A DNA stretch of 45,139 bases. It comes from Phellopilus nigrolimitatus. Lineage: Eukaryota > Basidiomycota > Agaricomycetes > Hymenochaetales > Hymenochaetaceae. The stretch is taken from positions 1 through 45,139 of the forward strand of contig JAJOHG010000210.1 of assembly GCA_021029095.1 (NCBI GenBank). Direction: 5' to 3'. Both the position numbers and the translations under genes were made by a program. Shown piece after piece: positions 44,229 to 45,139 of this stretch. Under the pieces are notes generated by a model. That model saw only the letters and a list, made by a program, of their open reading frames with translations. It did no database searches and had not been told where the DNA came from. Position 1 is the stretch's first letter. Every line of letters starts with the position of its first letter.

Positions 44229-45139
44229 TTAAACAGTAGCTGTCTGCGCTTTTGATTCTTGCATTTCTGGTCTGATCGCCTCCCTCAAAGGCCATCTGTC
44301 TTCAGTAGCAGCAATTGCCAGGAAGAAGCTCGTAGACGTGCCATCTCCCTACAGGAAAAGTCAGTTTCTGCTCTCGAAAAAAAAAAAGACAAACTTAGCA
44401 AAACACTCACGACAAACGTGTTCGGGAAGCCCGGGTCGAACGGCAGGATGCTTTCGAGGTACTTAATCTGCTCGTGCGAGAGCGAGATCTTCAGCGCTTC
44501 AATATTGGCCAGGAGGTGCTCGACCTTGCGTCCGCCGATGATCGGGAAGACGTACGGTGTCTTCTGCATCACGTACGCGATCGCCACAGCCGTAATGTGT
44601 TCAGTGCCAACCTCTTTCGCGACCTTCTCAAGTGCCGCGCTCATCTTCCTCTCGTTCTCATTGCGCTTCCAGTCAGGCTGCATAATTGTACGCCCCTTCT
44701 CGCCAGACGCAGCGCGTTTCTCTCCTCCGCGTCCGTGCGCAGGCGGCCACCGGCGAGCACGTTCCATGGCGCAAGCGCGAGCCCGTGTGCACGCGCCATC
44801 GGGATGATGTCGCGCTCGAAGTCGCGTGCCATGACGTTCCACGCACCCTGATAGATTACGAACGGCGACTTGCCCATGAGCTTCGCATAGTTGTTCGCAT
44901 GCGATACGACCCAGGCGGGTGTGTCGGAAATGCCAAGGTAAAGTACCTTGCCGGCGACGACGAGGTTGTGCAGCGCATCCATGACTTCCTCGACGGAAGT
45001 GTTGTAGTCCCACCAATGCACGTAGAGGATGTCGATGTAATCCGTGCGCAGCTTCTTGAGGCTCGCGTGACGCTGACTTTGAGCGACTTGGCGTTGTTGC
45101 CGACATAGTTCGCCTTGATAATATCGGTTTTGTGGCGTT
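44229..45139 (-). pseudogene. AAD4: frameshifted aldo-keto reductase, 5' end beyond window
   Basis: Minus-strand paralogue of AAD2, containing exon 3 (incomplete at the window edge), an intron with conserved ends and exon 4 with stop at 44229-44231. It shares the AAD2-type KTDIIKANY segment and the long C-terminal tail. Two single-base losses break the frame: one near 45068 (CGTCACGCG against CGTCGATGCG in AAD2) and one near 44715-44722 (GAGGAGAGAAACG against GAGGAGGCGAAACG). Between them VHWWDYNTS with the catalytic His is still readable. The two shifts do not cancel, so it should not make an active enzyme unless these are sequencing errors. Confidence 0.82.

Larger units (their letters stand above)
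41902..45139 (-). repeat. Large inverted repeat, right arm (runs off window)
   Basis: Reverse-orientation copy of 12177-15267. The inner boundary is sharp: TCTTCGCGTAACCG is shared, then the arms differ at 15268 and 41901. The arm includes the second pheromone gene and AAD4 and is still matching at the last base of the window. Confidence 0.92.

Noticed and set aside
1..45139. tRNA or rRNA genes
   Set aside because: No B-box plus cloverleaf arrangement or rRNA core sequence was noticed on either strand by eye; a tRNAscan or Infernal run would be decisive.

Overview
The window looks like nuclear DNA of a mushroom-forming basidiomycete (Agaricomycete, possibly a wood-decay polypore; the order is inference). 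The genes are split by many introns of about 50-60 nt. The gene families fit: aryl-alcohol dehydrogenase-type aldo-keto reductases, an F-box/LRR protein with a TPR-like start, a secreted acid sphingomyelinase, and farnesylated (CaaX) lipopeptide pheromone precursors.

Left part (1-20.8 kb): a rearranged tandem array of a divergent gene pair, a flavin-dependent monooxygenase (FMO, minus strand) and an aryl-alcohol dehydrogenase-like aldo-keto reductase (AAD, plus strand). Unit A (1-7567) has an FMO gutted by an internal deletion, a 3.66 kb terminal-inverted-repeat element carrying an intron-containing eIF2-gamma pseudogene, a 272 bp MITE-like insertion in the AAD1 promoter, and an intact AAD1. 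Unit B (7923-13091) has an intact FMO (572 aa, nine exons joining in frame) and an intact AAD2; it also preserves the empty sites for both insertions of unit A. A third AAD (17565-18899) is intact and is followed by another decayed FMO (19761-20788). Between AAD2 and AAD3 lie a pheromone precursor gene and a decayed Yta7/ATAD2-type AAA ATPase lacking its Walker A region.

Middle part (20.8-41.4 kb): four genes outside the array. These are an F-box/LRR protein (21245-23421), a small heptad-repeat coiled-coil protein (27189-27841, end uncertain), a large low-complexity protein with two RanBP2-type zinc fingers and a poly-Q tract (30953-36552), and a secreted acid sphingomyelinase-like phosphodiesterase (38080-41385, 20 exons including a 10-nt micro-exon). 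Two long stretches (23.4-27.2 and 27.8-30.9 kb) show no recognisable gene.

Right part (41.9-45.1 kb): an inverted copy of 12.2-15.3 kb. The two arms face each other across about 26.6 kb. Each carries a 54-residue pheromone precursor ending in CaaX (CTVA in one, CTIA in the other) and an AAD copy (intact AAD2 in one, frameshifted AAD4 in the other). The arm runs off the window end. The most interesting features are this pheromone-bearing inverted duplication and the gene-capturing TIR element. No pheromone receptor is seen in the window.
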